A stretch of 64,000 nt of DNA from Phlyctochytrium arcticum (GCA_025602905.1 JAHLKI010000053.1:1-64000), one strand, 5' to 3'. Positions 22,742 to 33,054 are shown, counted from the stretch's first letter. Notes: generated by a model from the letters alone, not told the origin. Made by a program: numbers and translations.

Positions 22742-22769
22742 GTGTAGAGCCGGTAGACTTTGGCACTAG
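22742..22769 (+). repeat. left terminal inverted repeat, 28 bp
   Basis: Begins GTGTAGAGCCGGTAGA and ends GGCACTAG. Perfect inverted match to 25501-25528. Confidence 0.93.
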
Positions 22770-23036
22770 TTGAAGATTATATGACTGTGCCATTTTATAC
22801 AATGCATTCGAAGTTTTGATCACGCGATTGTATCCGACTCGCGTAATCCCACTGTGGTTTTTGCTGTGTTCCTCGCTATCACTCTTTCTCTTTCATCTGA
22901 GGCTCCAGTGTGCAGGTGCGTCTTATATGTTTTCTTCGTCTTCGTTTCTCTGCTTGGGAGCTCGATGTGGTTACTTATGACTTGCGCCGTTCTGTTGTCT
23001 CTGTTTAGACCTGCATTGGCACGAGTGCAGCACAAC

Positions 23037-24025
23037 ATGACCCTCATCGCAATGGTACCTGCGTCTGATTCCAACGGAAAGGTGCTTCTTGCCGCGTCGG
23101 ACACATATCTCTTAGAACATGGTGGAAAACATTGGACCGAGCGGAAAATCAAAATAATTCAAGGGCAGTGGGGATTGCTCTTAAATGGTGTCAGTAGTTG
23201 CCGATTTTTCAAAGATACAACAGGGAAAGAGAAACCGTTCTTAGATTACATGGAAGAAAACTTTCTGTCTATATTTGCTCAGATTCCAGGTAAAAGTGCT
23301 GCGCTGTCAGCAACTACCATTGTATGTAAAACTCAATCAGGTTCTTGTAGCATCCGAGAACGAAATCGAATTAGGGAAAGATGGATCCGGAAACGTACAA
23401 CCAATGCTACACGAAAAGCTGCAGCACTTTTTCAACAAATTTCAGCAGAAGCTAATGATAGCAAAAACGAGCGCAGCTGGCAGCCATCCTGGAGATGTAG
23501 TCGTGTTTGATACATATATCAAGCAACAGAACACGCAACCGTTGATTGCAGGAGCAGAGATGATTTTTGGGTTGCATATCATGAGTTCTCGACTTTTTAA
23601 ATCATCTGGAATGTTCTATTCTATTTGGATTTGTACCAACGGGTAAGCGGCGCAAGCGTTCTCAGTATATTTTCGTATCGATAATTTTCTTAATACAACT
23701 GTTTAGGGTACTTTGGACATGTCCGCAAAACATGGATGCTGTAAATTCCTATGGCTTTCCCACTTGTAACGCAATATTAAGTCTTCAGTCATCCGGAAAG
23801 CCAGTTCCCGGATGGAGTAAGACGGACGCTACCAAATTTCTAGTCGCTTCTTTCGAAACTATTTCGAAGAGGTATATCCATTGTCATCTAGTTCCATGTG
23901 GTATAGTACTAGAACAATTTGATTTTTTTAGCACTACAGGTTCAAAGGAAACTATAGATGGAATTACGCTTTTGTGCTTGAATGATGCGGGAGTCTCGGT
24001 CGAATTTGAGAAGTTAAATTTCTGA
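23037..24025 (+). CDS. transposon cargo: putative proteasome-beta/HslV-like Ntn hydrolase
   Basis: Four exons (23037-23289, 23375-23642, 23707-23871, 23932-24025), introns 85, 64 and 60 nt, all GT-AG, 259 aa. The third intron is a multiple of three and could be retained. It begins MTLIAMVPAS, so Thr follows Met as in HslV. GKVLLAASDTYLL matches the strand holding the conserved Asp, ERKIKII the conserved Lys region, and GQWGLLLNGVSSC the next strand. Near the C-terminus, ATKFLVASFETISK then IDGITLLCLNDAGVSVEF resembles the last helix and strand of proteasome beta subunits. The length fits that family (200-290 aa). The fold call is by eye and tentative; the nucleophile role of Thr2 is inferred. 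An apparent 5' UTR intron ends at 23008 (CTGTTTAG). Its role in the transposon is unknown. Confidence 0.6.
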
Positions 24026-24189
24026 CTATAACCAACATAATGGGCTGTAGAGAAGGACATCGATGAATCACCAGTAACACATCCCGCTGTAGAGGGCATC
24101 GATGTATCGCACCCCGTTACCTTTTTATCAGGGCTATCGTGATTGCATATTGGTTCCATCTATGTATGGGCGAAACAGAAACTCTTACT

Positions 24190-25478
24190 TTATAGAAAGA
24201 AAATATTTCTGGGTTCGTTCGTATTTTGGATCGCACGACACTCTAAATCCGTCGTCCACATTGGCTTGACATCCTCTAACTGACCTGCCCGTCGGCGAAT
24301 CGGCGACTGAAAGTAACTGCGCAGGAACGAAAACGCGGAAGCTTTCATGCGCCGCACCATTTAGCACAAATAAGGTTAGAGTAAAAAAAATTTCACCTCC
24401 CGGCGGGAAGGAAACTTAAAGTTAACTCAGTAAAATCCTCCAGCGGAAAATCTTCATAGTCCAACGGAATCTGATCCCCACGCGTTTTGACTCCAATGAC
24501 GCTACCGCCAGACGAAATCCCAGTGTTCCCGTCACTGCTATTTTCACCTTCAGCCCCGCGATCTTTCCGATTATGCTTCCCATCCCTATTCTCATGATCC
24601 TTCGCCTCTTCTTCACCATCACCGTCATTGTAATGCTGTTTCGACGGGTTCTTGCAACGCCCGGCTTTGCCAAGACGATCCCATATGACCACTTCATTCG
24701 GACGCAAATTCGGAACAAGATGGCGCCAGACGTAGTGATAGAAGTTGACATCGTCAGTAGTCTCCGAATCGATGATTGGCGAATGGACGAATCCGTCCTG
24801 GCGAATTGCGGCATAAACCGTCCAACGCTTCCCGTGGCGGGAACGCACTCTCGGTATCGGCTGACCTCGCTTCCCGCGCCCTCTCTTAGGTGCCTCGTTG
24901 TCGTATACAAAACTTTCGTCCACGTATACTCGACGAGACGGAGGAATCCCTCGTATATCGGCAGTATAATCTCTAACCAGCTGGATCACATCTTCGTTGG
25001 CGTACTTCTCCTGCTCGTCGCTGAACAACTTCCGAGAATATCCACATCGCTTGAGGTAATCGGATACCGTTCGATGATTGATCCGGTGATCTAACAAAGC
25101 AGCTGCTTGTGAATTCGTAAGACCGGGGCACTTATCGAACTCAACCAATAAATTCCGCTGTTCTTCCGGATTCAACTTGAAGGGCGTCCCTTTGTTTTTC
25201 ACCGGTTGCAAATCGCGAGTCTGTTCCCAGCGAGCTTTCCATCGAAAAAGCGTGCGACGGCTGACCTTGAAGGTGCGGCATACTTCCGCCGCGGTGGACG
25301 ATCTGAGCGCTCGAACAACCGCCAGTCGGGTTTCTACAGTACGGTGTTTGTCGGCGGTTTCTTGCACCAGAGCTTGTGAGAACCTTCCATGTTGTGGAGG
25401 GGAACGAGAAACACCGAAAAAACGGCTGGAGCCATCACATGATGTATTGCGCCACAAAACCAGTTGGAACAAAATCAA
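24190..25478 (-). CDS. IS630/Tc1-mariner-type transposase
   Basis: Main exon 25478-24397, then an 80-nt intron (GTGAAA to GCGCAG, branch-like CTAAC) and last exon 24316-24190. N-terminal helix-turn-helix: TAAEVCRTFKVSRRTLFRWKARW. A second HTH follows: LTNSQAAALLDHRINHRTVSDYLKR. The DDE domain has YVDESFVYDNE (Asp about 187) and VVIWDRLGKAG (Asp about 267), then KNPSKQHYN. A charged insert of about 75 residues follows. After splicing the chain reads LSFLPAGSYFQSPIRRR where the family normally has NPIE, so the third acidic residue is not evident. The first in-frame ATG is missing upstream of the HTH; a short spliced first exon is likely and the start given is only the open-frame limit. It may be catalytically impaired. 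Confidence 0.8.
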
Positions 25479-25500
25479 TTCATCATTTGAACCTATTTAC

Positions 25501-25528
25501 CTAGTGCCAAAGTCTACCGGCTCTACAC
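25501..25528 (-). repeat. right terminal inverted repeat, 28 bp
   Basis: Reverse complement of 22742-22769 without a mismatch; followed by the TA target dinucleotide at 25529-25530. Confidence 0.93.
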
Positions 25529-25840
25529 TAAGAAGGTTTACGCCAATGGGTAGTACATATCTCGCGTCTCCAGGGTGGAAAGGTGGCGAGGGGGGCCCTG
25601 AGAAAACAGCACCAATTTCGGAAACATCGGGATTCTTGTAAAGTTTAACTGTCTGAATCTGAATTTTTATTTAGAGATGTAAAAAAAAAATGGATTTCAG
25701 AGTTTCCCAGTTCCCTTGTTTCAAGTTGCGAAATGGGAGATTCGTTCATGTTTGCAAATGAGTCTTCATCATGGCCACCACATTCATATATGCTCATAGT
25801 TCTTTTTCTAACCATCCTCGAAAGAAAGCGAGCGCGGTAG

Positions 25841-26652
25841 CTAAGCCAAATCGTCACGGGCGGTATGGGTAATTGTGAGATGTGGCGGCTTCTTGTTCAA
25901 AATAACTTCCATTTCTGAAGGACTGATTCTACAACATCTCGACAGATTGAGAGACTTCACGTTGGTAGCCAGGTCCAAGAAAGAAGACATTCCGATTGGA
26001 GTGAGGCCTGTGTACCCAAAGGTGAAGTCTTCCAGTAGTGGGCACATTTTGGCGATGCCATGCAGACAATCATCGTCAAAACCTGAGACGTCCTTGACAT
26101 CGAGCTTCCGCAAATTTTGTAGGGGCAAGACCTTGATGAAGCTGTTGTGGCTGATTGCCGCGCAATCGACTAAAGCCAGCTTGTCTAATGATCTACACGT
26201 TTCGAGGATCTCACGCAATTCCATATGTACAATCCACGCACATTTTGAATCAAGACTTGTGCTTTAAGGATTGGGTCAAACCTCAAGTCACAACCCAAGT
26301 AAATAAAATGAATAGCTGTATGATGTTACAGATTCGGACACAAAATAGTCAGGCTGACAATATCTGCTTAAAAAGCTGTATCATCAAGGGACCGGCCCAG
26401 GCTCCCCCATTCGACCCTTAACTCCCGAACGAAAGGTGCCAGTTGTGGGTTTCCTCCCAGTGTTCTAGATAGCAGCGGAACTCGAGCGCGAGACCGAAAA
26501 TTGTCCTCAACATAAATGGAACGGTACAAAAATGGTTGGACAAGTTGATACCTAGTATGGGATACGGAGCAGAGCATACAAAGTTTGGGCATGGTCTTCA
26601 GTGTCGTTCGCGATTTTCACCAGTATCTCGATTGGTAGTCTTGAGTAGGCCA
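25841..26652 (-). pseudogene. F-box/LRR pseudogene, copy E
   Basis: Starts MAYSRLPIEILVKIAND, loses frame near 26570 (ALLRIPY instead of ALCSVSHTRYQLVQ, consistent with a small deletion), and has TAA in place of the conserved Tyr codon in DDTAF-stop-ADIVSLTILCPNL. The LRR exon is still open: NLRKLDVKDVSGFDDDCL, AKMCPLLEDFTFGYTGL, VKSLNLSRCCRI. One frameshift and one nonsense codon in exon 1 kill the F-box product. Confidence 0.8.
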
Positions 26653-27170
26653 TTATAAAGTCGTCGGTGGATTGAGATCCGACACGAAAAACTTGAAATG
26701 TCGTAAAAAGTTTGTCCAATCGACAGAGATTGGCTTTCCCACCGGTCGCACCCCGACGCCTGCTAAACGCATGACTGTGCCACCCACGCGTCTTGTCCAA
26801 ACTGGAGGCATCTTGGATCCCTGTTAGATCTTGCCCAGCATATCTCGCTCGATCTCTGCAAACATTTACGTGCAGGATGCGTTCATCCGTCTTCTTTTAG
26901 GCCGAACTAGTAAAGAGGTAATTGGTTTCACAATCTTTAGAGATTTTGAGGAGCGCGGCTGTACAAAGTCAAATCATTTTCTGGCTCAGGCTTACACCCG
27001 GAGGCTAGGTATGTGCTTTTGCTTGATTCTGCCAGTTCAGTCGGTAGAAGGGCTGCGGAACTCACATTCAGTCCAATTTCATAGTCGACCTTGATGATCA
27101 CCTTGCCAATTGCACAAAATTTCGGAGACCCTAATTGATTTTCCGTACCTGTTTTGAAACAATCGACTCT
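26653..27170. other. divergent region between F-box copies E and F
   Basis: No gene recognised. The two flanking loci point away from each other, so any promoters lie here. There is no copy of the TTGACAGCTGTCAA palindrome in this stretch. Confidence 0.45.
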
Positions 27171-27984
27171 ATGATGGCCGGCTCCAGACTACCGATTGAG
27201 ATACTGGTGGAAATCGCGGGAGAGATCGCCGATGTCAACACTTTGTATGATCTGAGCGTCGTATCCCGTACGTGGCATCAAGTTGTCCAACCACTTCTGT
27301 ACTGCTCCATTCCATTTCAAGACATGCCTCTTATTCGCCCCCAACTTCAGTTGCTATTGAAAACGCTAGAACGAAACCAACACCTGGCAAGTTTTGTTCG
27401 GGATGTAAAGTTGACATCGTACGGCCGCGTGCGGTCCCTCGCTCGTTCAGATTTTTATGCAGAAATAGCCCGGTTAGTCCATCAAAGTTCAAATCTGTAA
27501 GGTTTGCCCCTCATAACTGCCAACATTTCATGGACTTGAGTTTGACACCAAACCACTCTTCAGCACAAGTCTTGAGGTTACGGATTCGTCGATTGAAGAC
27601 CATGAATTGCCGGGCATCCTGGAAAATTGTACATCATTAGTAGAACTGTCTCTGGCCGGTTGTTACAATATCACAAGCAACGGCATCATCAAGGCCTTGT
27701 CATTATTGAAAAACGTGCAAAGGCTCAAACTTTCCGCCGTGGCCACCCGCCTGGATGATAATTGTCTGTGCGGCATCGTCAAAATGTGTCCACTACTAGA
27801 AGATCTGGACTTGTGGAACACGAGCGTTGCGCGAAGCAGAGTCTCTTACATCATGAAACTTGCTACCCGCTTGAGGTCGCTCAATCTGCCGCAAGGTCGC
27901 AAAATTACGGATTTGGAGATGAGAGATATCATGAATGAAAAGCCATCGTATCTCACCATTACTGCCTGTAACCGTTGCCAATGA
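27171..27984 (+). CDS. F-box/leucine-rich-repeat protein, copy F (intact)
   Basis: Exons 27171-27496 (326 nt) and 27564-27984, intron 67 nt (GTAAGG to CTTCAG), 248 aa. F-box: MMAGSRLPIEILVEIAGEI, then LYDLSVVSRTWHQVVQPLLYCS. LRR exon: LVELSLAGCYNITSNGII, VQRLKLSAVATRLDDNCL, VKMCPLLEDLDLWNTSVARS, LRSLNLPQGRKI, ending LTITACNRCQ. The end of exon 1 is HQSSNL where other copies have CPNL. The frame is intact. Likely an SCF substrate receptor. Confidence 0.8.
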
Positions 27985-28336
27985 TCGTTCCATAGCAGAC
28001 TAAAGACTTGGGATGATGAAAACTGGATGATTTGCCGTGAATGGGATCATATGTCAGCACTCCAAGCATTCGATCGATGTAGATAGTGTAAATACTCAAA
28101 AAAGAATCGTGTACATAGATGAGTGTCCATGGATCAACAGCACCCATTCGGAAACGTTGAGCATTTCCCGTATTGTGTATATTCGTCTGAATCTCAACCT
28201 TTATGAGACAATAAAGGTGGGTGTCCAGACTTGCAAGTTTTTCTGCTCCAAGTTTCTCTGGAATTTTCATCATGGCCATCACATTCATATTATATACATA
28301 ACTTCTTATCCAATATGCACTATTTACACATAAATC
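27985..28336. other. 3' flanks of convergent F-box copies F and G
   Basis: AT-rich; contains family 3'-flank tokens (TCTGAATCTCAACCTTTATGAG, TATGCACTATTTACACATAAAT). No gene seen. Confidence 0.45.
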
Positions 28337-29168
28337 TCAATATTTTAGAAACCTTGCTAGCCAGACCTGGATTGTGAGATGCGGTGGCTTCTTGTTCAAA
28401 ATAACTTCCATGTCTGAATGACTGATGTCACAACATCTCGACAGATTGAGAGACTTCAAGTTGGTTAGCCAGGTCCAAGAAAGAAAGACATTCCGATTGG
28501 AGTGACGCCTGTGTGTACCCCGAGGTGAAGTCTTCCAGTAGTGGGCACATTTTGGCGATGTCACAAAGACATTCATCGTCAATGTTGATGATATTGGCAA
28601 CATCGAGCTTTCGGATATTTTTCAGATAGGGCAAGATCTTGAAGATGCCCTCGCGGGTGATATTGCAGCAATTGTTGAGACGCAGTTCTTCCAATGGTCT
28701 GCATGTTTCGAGGATGTCTAGCAATTCCTCATCTTCAATCGACGGAAATTTAAAATCAAGGCTTGTGCTGTCAAGGATTGGGTCAAAGCTCACGGTTTCA
28801 AATGCACAGCTATGAGGCAAACTTACAGATTGGGACACAGACTTGTCAGGCTGGCTATTTCTGCATAAAAAGCTGTACAAATCTCGTACGAAGACTGGAA
28901 CGTCCAGCAAACTTTTAGGTGCCGAACGAAATTTGCCAGTTGTGGTCTTCTTTCTAGCGCGTTTGATAGCAGCTGAACTTGGGCGCGAATAAAACGTAGG
29001 TCCTGAAATCGAATGGAGCGGTACAGGAGTGGTTGGGTCAATTGATGCCAAAGTATGGGATACGAAGCTTAGAGCATGCAAAGTTTTGACGTCGTAGGCA
29101 AATCTCGTCCGCAATTTTGGCCCAGTATCTCAATCGGTATCGGCAGTCTTGGGCCGGGCATCATCATC
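28337..29168 (-). pseudogene. F-box/LRR pseudogene, copy G
   Basis: Begins MMPGPRLPIPIEIL and loses frame within the F-box. KTLHALSFVSHT reappears in another frame, then an extra T shifts it again (LTQPLLYRSIRFQDL in the third frame). The intron (GTAAGT to GACAG) and LRRs are recognisable: LEELRLNNCCNITREGIF, NIRKLDVANIINIDDECL, AKMCPLLEDFTSGYT. Further small insertions then break the C-terminal LRR. At least four frame breaks. It keeps a perfect upstream palindrome. Confidence 0.8.
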
Positions 29169-29220
29169 GGTTCGATTGATTTCAGATCAGGCACGACCTC
29201 ACAAACGTGGAGCGAATGAA

Positions 29221-29234
29221 TTGACAGCTGTCAA
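29221..29234. promoter_or_regulatory. perfect palindrome TTGACAGCTGTCAA upstream of F-box copy G
   Basis: Identical to 14519-14532, about 60 bp upstream of the copy G start. Both are followed at similar distance by GGACTGTGCCACA, so a wider promoter block is conserved. Confidence 0.55.
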
Positions 29235-29587
29235 TTTGACCAATGCCACGGACTGTGCCACACGGACATGTCTCGCTGAACCATCTCCCGTCTCTTCAAG
29301 TCCTTTACGGACAAAAGATAATCAAGGCAGTTTGATAAGGGGAGTCGCAGATCGAAAACTTACTCTTTTTATGCGGGAAGGAACATCAGAGCAGGCAAAA
29401 CACACAAGTAACCAGTGCGAGAGGCATGCGGCACAATGTCAATCTTTTGTTGCTACTTGTTACCGCCCATACTCTAAACTTTCAAGTCCCGTCCAGAGGT
29501 TCCACGATTCATAGTCAGAGTGAACTTTCAAGTGGCAGTAGTATATTATATGATGGTGACACGGACGCTAGGCTACCTCATGCGTTC

Positions 29588-30040
29588 TTATTGCCTGTGC
29601 ATCATCACCCGTCCGATCTCCTTTCCCACGGCGTTCATCACAAAGCCCGGCGCCTGCTCCTTTGGGATGTGGACGCTTGTAGACACGCTCATTTTGTTGC
29701 TAAAGCGTTGGGTTTTAGTAGCCTGGATGATTTACACACCCATTAGTATGGTTGAACAAACACACGGTTCGGGAGTGCGGCTATATACCTGGATGGCGCC
29801 GCTGGTCTTTAGAGTCAATTTGTTGGTGAGGTTGCCGCATTGCTGCACTATGGTCATCTTCGTGCCCGGTCGGCCCACGGTCTTTGGTGCCTTCGGTGCC
29901 TTTGGCGCCTTCTTTGTGGAGACGACCTTTGTCACCTGCGTGGACTTGGTGGACTTGGTGGACTTGGTGGACTTGGTGGACTTGGTGGACTTGGTGGACT
30001 TGGTGGACTTGGTGGTCTTGGTGGTCTTGGTGGTGCCCAT
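29588..30040 (-). CDS. small basic TKS-repeat protein
   Basis: Exons 30040-29789 and 29722-29588 with a 66-nt intron (GTATAT to ATCCAG) give 128 aa. The first third is MGTTKTTKTTK followed by about eight STK repeats, then a KAPKAPKAPK linker. The C-terminal part is a non-repetitive domain: MTIVQQCGNLTNKLTLKTSG, RFSNKMSVSTSVHIPKEQ, APGFVMNAVGKEIGRVMM. Splicing joins AIQ to ATKTQRF in phase 0. It is strongly basic and could bind nucleic acid or membranes, but I do not know the family. A TATATATA lies about 85 bp upstream, supporting the start. Confidence 0.65.
29938..30030. repeat. 9-bp tandem repeat (TGGTGGACT)
   Basis: About eight TTGGTGGAC units followed by three TTGGTGGTC-like units on the plus strand; they encode the STK/TTK repeats of the minus-strand gene. 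Confidence 0.9.
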
Positions 30041-30123
30041 GGTAGTAGGGTAGAGTGTGGAGAGTGCGCAGGATGAGGAGCGAGAGGAGAGCCAGAGGAG
30101 GGGACGGACAGGCTTCACAGAGA

Positions 30124-30132
30124 ATATATATA
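30124..30132 (-). promoter_or_regulatory. TATA box of the TKS-repeat gene
   Basis: TATATATAT about 85 bp upstream of the ATG at 30040. Confidence 0.5.
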
Positions 30133-30359
30133 GGGCTCCGCTGACCTCCGCTCCGAGAGACGGGGCGCAGCGTCCGACGCGGTGTTTAATATTTTTATCG
30201 TCCAGAAAGGAAACAAGTCCAAAAAAGTGCTCCCAAAAAGTGCTTGCCACTGCTTGAAAACAGTAAAAGTAGTAGTAGGTAGAGCAAATCAACACATTGT
30301 ATTTTCTCAAACAGAAGCAAGCAAGGATATATATATACAGCAGAAAGATTGAAAAAACC

Positions 30360-30510
30360 AAAATGCGAGAGAGAGAGAGAGGGAGTGGTAGTAAGAGAGT
30401 GAGTGTGTGGGTGTGTGGAGGTGTGGTTGGGACTAGTAGTTGTAAAAAGAAATTAAATATGGGGTATGTGTGAAAGTTGGGTACAGAAGAGAGAGAGATA
30501 GAGAGAGAGG
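30360..30510. repeat. GA/GT-rich simple sequence
   Basis: Two GA microsatellites (about 30367-30382 and 30487-30510) and a GT-rich stretch between them, in the 3' region of the SIT transporter gene. Confidence 0.7.
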
Positions 30511-30515
30511 TGCGT

Positions 30516-32343
30516 TTACTGAGGAGAGTTGAGGGTGCCATTGACTTGCTTCTTTTCCGTGGTGGGGTCCACCGAGATGGCCGCGACTTCATCGTCGGGA
30601 AGAGCGAGATTGCGCATCAGGGCCAGACCGACGGCAATGGGAATGAGCAGGCAGAGCGAGGCAATGTTGATGTTTTTGGTCACGACCGTGTAGGCGTCCG
30701 AGATGCCGGGGTAGGTGGCCTTCATGGTTTGGGCGTCCATGACACTGGAGAGGATGGTGACAATGTCGTCGGCGGGGACACCGCGGGCCAAGAGTTCGTT
30801 GGGGAGTTGGTTTTTCCAGATGGTACCGGCAATGGCGGATCCAATGGCGCCACCGATGGAAGCGATGGAGAGGAAAATGCCCGTGACAATGGCAACGTCC
30901 TGGTGAGGAACGGCGGCCTGGGCACCGACTTGGACGGCAGTGGTAATGAGACCAGCTCCGATACCAGCCAAGATTTGGGAAAAGATGATTTCAATGGCGG
31001 GGTTCTTGGGTCCACGAAAGTTAATCATGAGCCCGTTGCCAATCATGTTGGCGGCAAGACCAATCCATCCGTAAATCAAAAAGCGGCGGTGATACTTCAT
31101 GACGAGACCGATGGCGATGGAGGAAATGACAGAAGAAAACATCCAGGCGTTGGTGATCCATTGGGACTTGTCAAAGTCGAGGTCGCGGGTGACGTAGAGG
31201 TACGAGGTCAGGTAACTTGTGTAGGTGTACCACGACATGAACATGAAAAAGACGCAGAGAAGGCCACCGAGGGCGGTGCGGTTCTTGACGACACGGAGAG
31301 GCAAGATGGGGTAGGTAGCGTAACGTTTTTCCCAGAAAAAGAGGAGGCCGTGAATCAGGACTCCAGAGACAATCATGGCAATGACGGATCCGTCCTTGTA
31401 ACCACCGTCATAGTAAGGAGCACGGAGGAGGGCAAAGAGAATGAGGGACCAGGCACCGGCGAGGAGCAGACATCCGACGAGATCCATGCCCATAAAGAAG
31501 TCGACCAAAAACTTTTTGTTCCAGACAATGGGTTGGCGAATCTTTCCGGCGCGGCGGGCCTTGCGCTCGACCCAAATCAAGGGCCCAATGACAAAGAGGG
31601 AGGTGAGGGGCAACAGAATAATGATCAATCCCATAGTCCAGCGCCAGTGGTCGGGCAAAAAGGCGGTGGCGTAGAGAGGGCCGACCCAAGTGTTGATCAG
31701 GAAGGGGGTGTCGGGGAGAGAAGAGAGGAAACCACGGTTGGCGAGGGACGTGGTGTCGGCAATAATGAGTTGCTGCATGAGCATGATGCCCGAAGATCCA
31801 ATCGAGTAAAAGACGGAAGCGCCGGCAAAAGCGCCAAACGTCGTGACTTTGCACATGATGATGTATCCGAGACAAAAGCAAAAGAGGGAAAAGACGTAGG
31901 CCTCGACACGACCAAATGTGTCGGCAATCTTGACGAGGGGGAATTTGGAGACGGCGCCGACAATGGCATTGACGGTGGGCAGCACGACCAGCATGGAGTG
32001 AGCCTTGAAGTTTGAGGTGATGAAGGGCTCGAGGGTCCAGAAGGACTGGCCGTCAAGCGACGTGACATAGGCTACCAGCAGGAGACTAATGTTTTTGTTT
32101 AGTACTGTGTGCTTTCTGCTAGTCACTTGATGGCAAAACTCACCCAACGTAAATGATCCAAAAGTCGGTGCGGGTAAAAGTGTTTGTGACGGCCTCGACG
32201 TTGCTGACACCGGCCTGGGTGGGCACGGCCTCTGCATCGACATTGTTGAGCGTGTGTCGTTGGGTGAGATTGTTGTTGGTTGGCAAGTCCGAGTGGTGCT
32301 GCAGAGTAGTCTGGCTAGCGTCCTTTTCGACCATGGCGGCCAT
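30516..32343 (-). CDS. SIT-family MFS siderophore transporter
   Basis: Exons 32343-32144 and 32085-30516, intron 58 nt (GTGAGT to CATTAG), 589 aa, normal for the family. The splice joins WIIYVG to LLLVAYVTSLDGQSFW. It has about 14 hydrophobic segments and the family signatures ADTFGRVEAYVFSL, IADTTSLANRGFLSSLPDTP and FLINTWVGPLYA. A late loop reads DKSQWITNAWMFSS. It should sit in the plasma membrane and import ferric siderophores with protons, like yeast Arn/Sit1 or Aspergillus MirB. It has a TATA box (32422-32429). It shares orientation with the ABCB pump, is head to tail with it and lies 6 kb from the NRPS. The exact substrate cannot be read from sequence. Confidence 0.88.
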
Positions 32344-32421
32344 TGCAATGATTATGCTTGGTGGTGGTGGGGGGGTGAGCGGGGGGTTTGGTTGAGGGGC
32401 AAGTAAGAGGTCGTGTGCTTC

Positions 32422-32429
32422 CTTTTATA
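32422..32429 (-). promoter_or_regulatory. TATA box of the SIT transporter
   Basis: TATAAAAG on the minus strand, about 80 bp upstream of the ATG at 32343. Confidence 0.6.
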
Positions 32430-33054
32430 CCCGGGTGGTGGTGGGAAGTGGTAGGGGGAGTCGGATGGTTCAACGGAAGGAAGAAAAAAAGCGAGCCGCT
32501 GGCTGTCAGTGTGCTGAAGCCTGAATGCCCCACCCACCAAAAAACGCCTACTATTAGGAAAAACGAACTGCTACGAATCCGGCCTATCCCGCTCCGCTCC
32601 GACGCTCGCTCCCGGCGGAACCCGTCGCCCAATCAGCGCTGCTCCGTGCCCGTCACACTGACTCACTCCCTCTCACTCTCCAGTGGCGCAGTCCGCGAGC
32701 CCTGGCTCCGACTGGCCGGGCGCTTCCCTGCCAGGATCTGCTGGGGATCTGATCTTTTGCTCAATCTCATCAAAGCGGGTTATTGTTTCGTTTGTGCTTT
32801 GCGCTGCTTTGCCGGCGGGCTCTGCGGTTGGTTGGTTGGTTGGGGGTCTGGGCCCGTCCCGTATATATACGCGGACAGGGTTAACTGTAATACCTTATTC
32901 CGTCCGTTTTGGGCCTTGGGCTGCTGCTTGGAGCCTTCATGTGGCGCGGGCGTAGGTTCGGTGGGATTTGCAGCGGGAGTGAGAGCAGATGAACAGATGG
33001 AATAACAAGAAATAAATAGAAAAAAATGTAAAAGAAAAAAGTACAATGACAAAA
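32430..33054. other. intergenic between SIT transporter and ABCB pump
   Basis: No gene. It should contain the SIT promoter and the ABCB 3' UTR. GGATCTGATCTTT at about 32749-32761 resembles a GATA-type iron box only partly. Confidence 0.45.

Larger units (their letters stand above)
22742..25528. mobile_element. Tc1/mariner-IS630-type DNA transposon with cargo gene, 2,787 bp
   Basis: Perfect 28-bp terminal inverted repeats (GTGTAGAGCCGG...GGCACTAG at 22742-22769, its reverse complement at 25501-25528), each bordered outside by TA (22740-22741 and 25529-25530), the target duplication of this superfamily. Inside are two genes tail to tail: a spliced 259-aa gene on plus (23037-24025) and an IS630-type transposase on minus (24190-25478). 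Identical TIRs suggest a fairly recent insertion, into the relic of the third family S gene. Confidence 0.88.

Noticed and set aside
22854..23036. Extending the cargo protein upstream to 22854 with a hydrophobic N-terminus
   Set aside because: The stretch holds a credible 5' UTR intron (GTGCGT to CTGTTTAG), and starting at 23037 places Thr directly after Met as in HslV.
22854..23510. Reading the cargo gene as a Crinkler-type effector
   Set aside because: No LxLFLAK-like motif or ubiquitin-like start is visible; the strand pattern fits an Ntn hydrolase better.
30477..32015. 512-codon open frame on the plus strand opposite the SIT transporter
   Set aside because: It is the antisense shadow of the transporter: Gly/Asp/Glu-rich low-complexity sequence with no domain, created by the transporter's codon bias.
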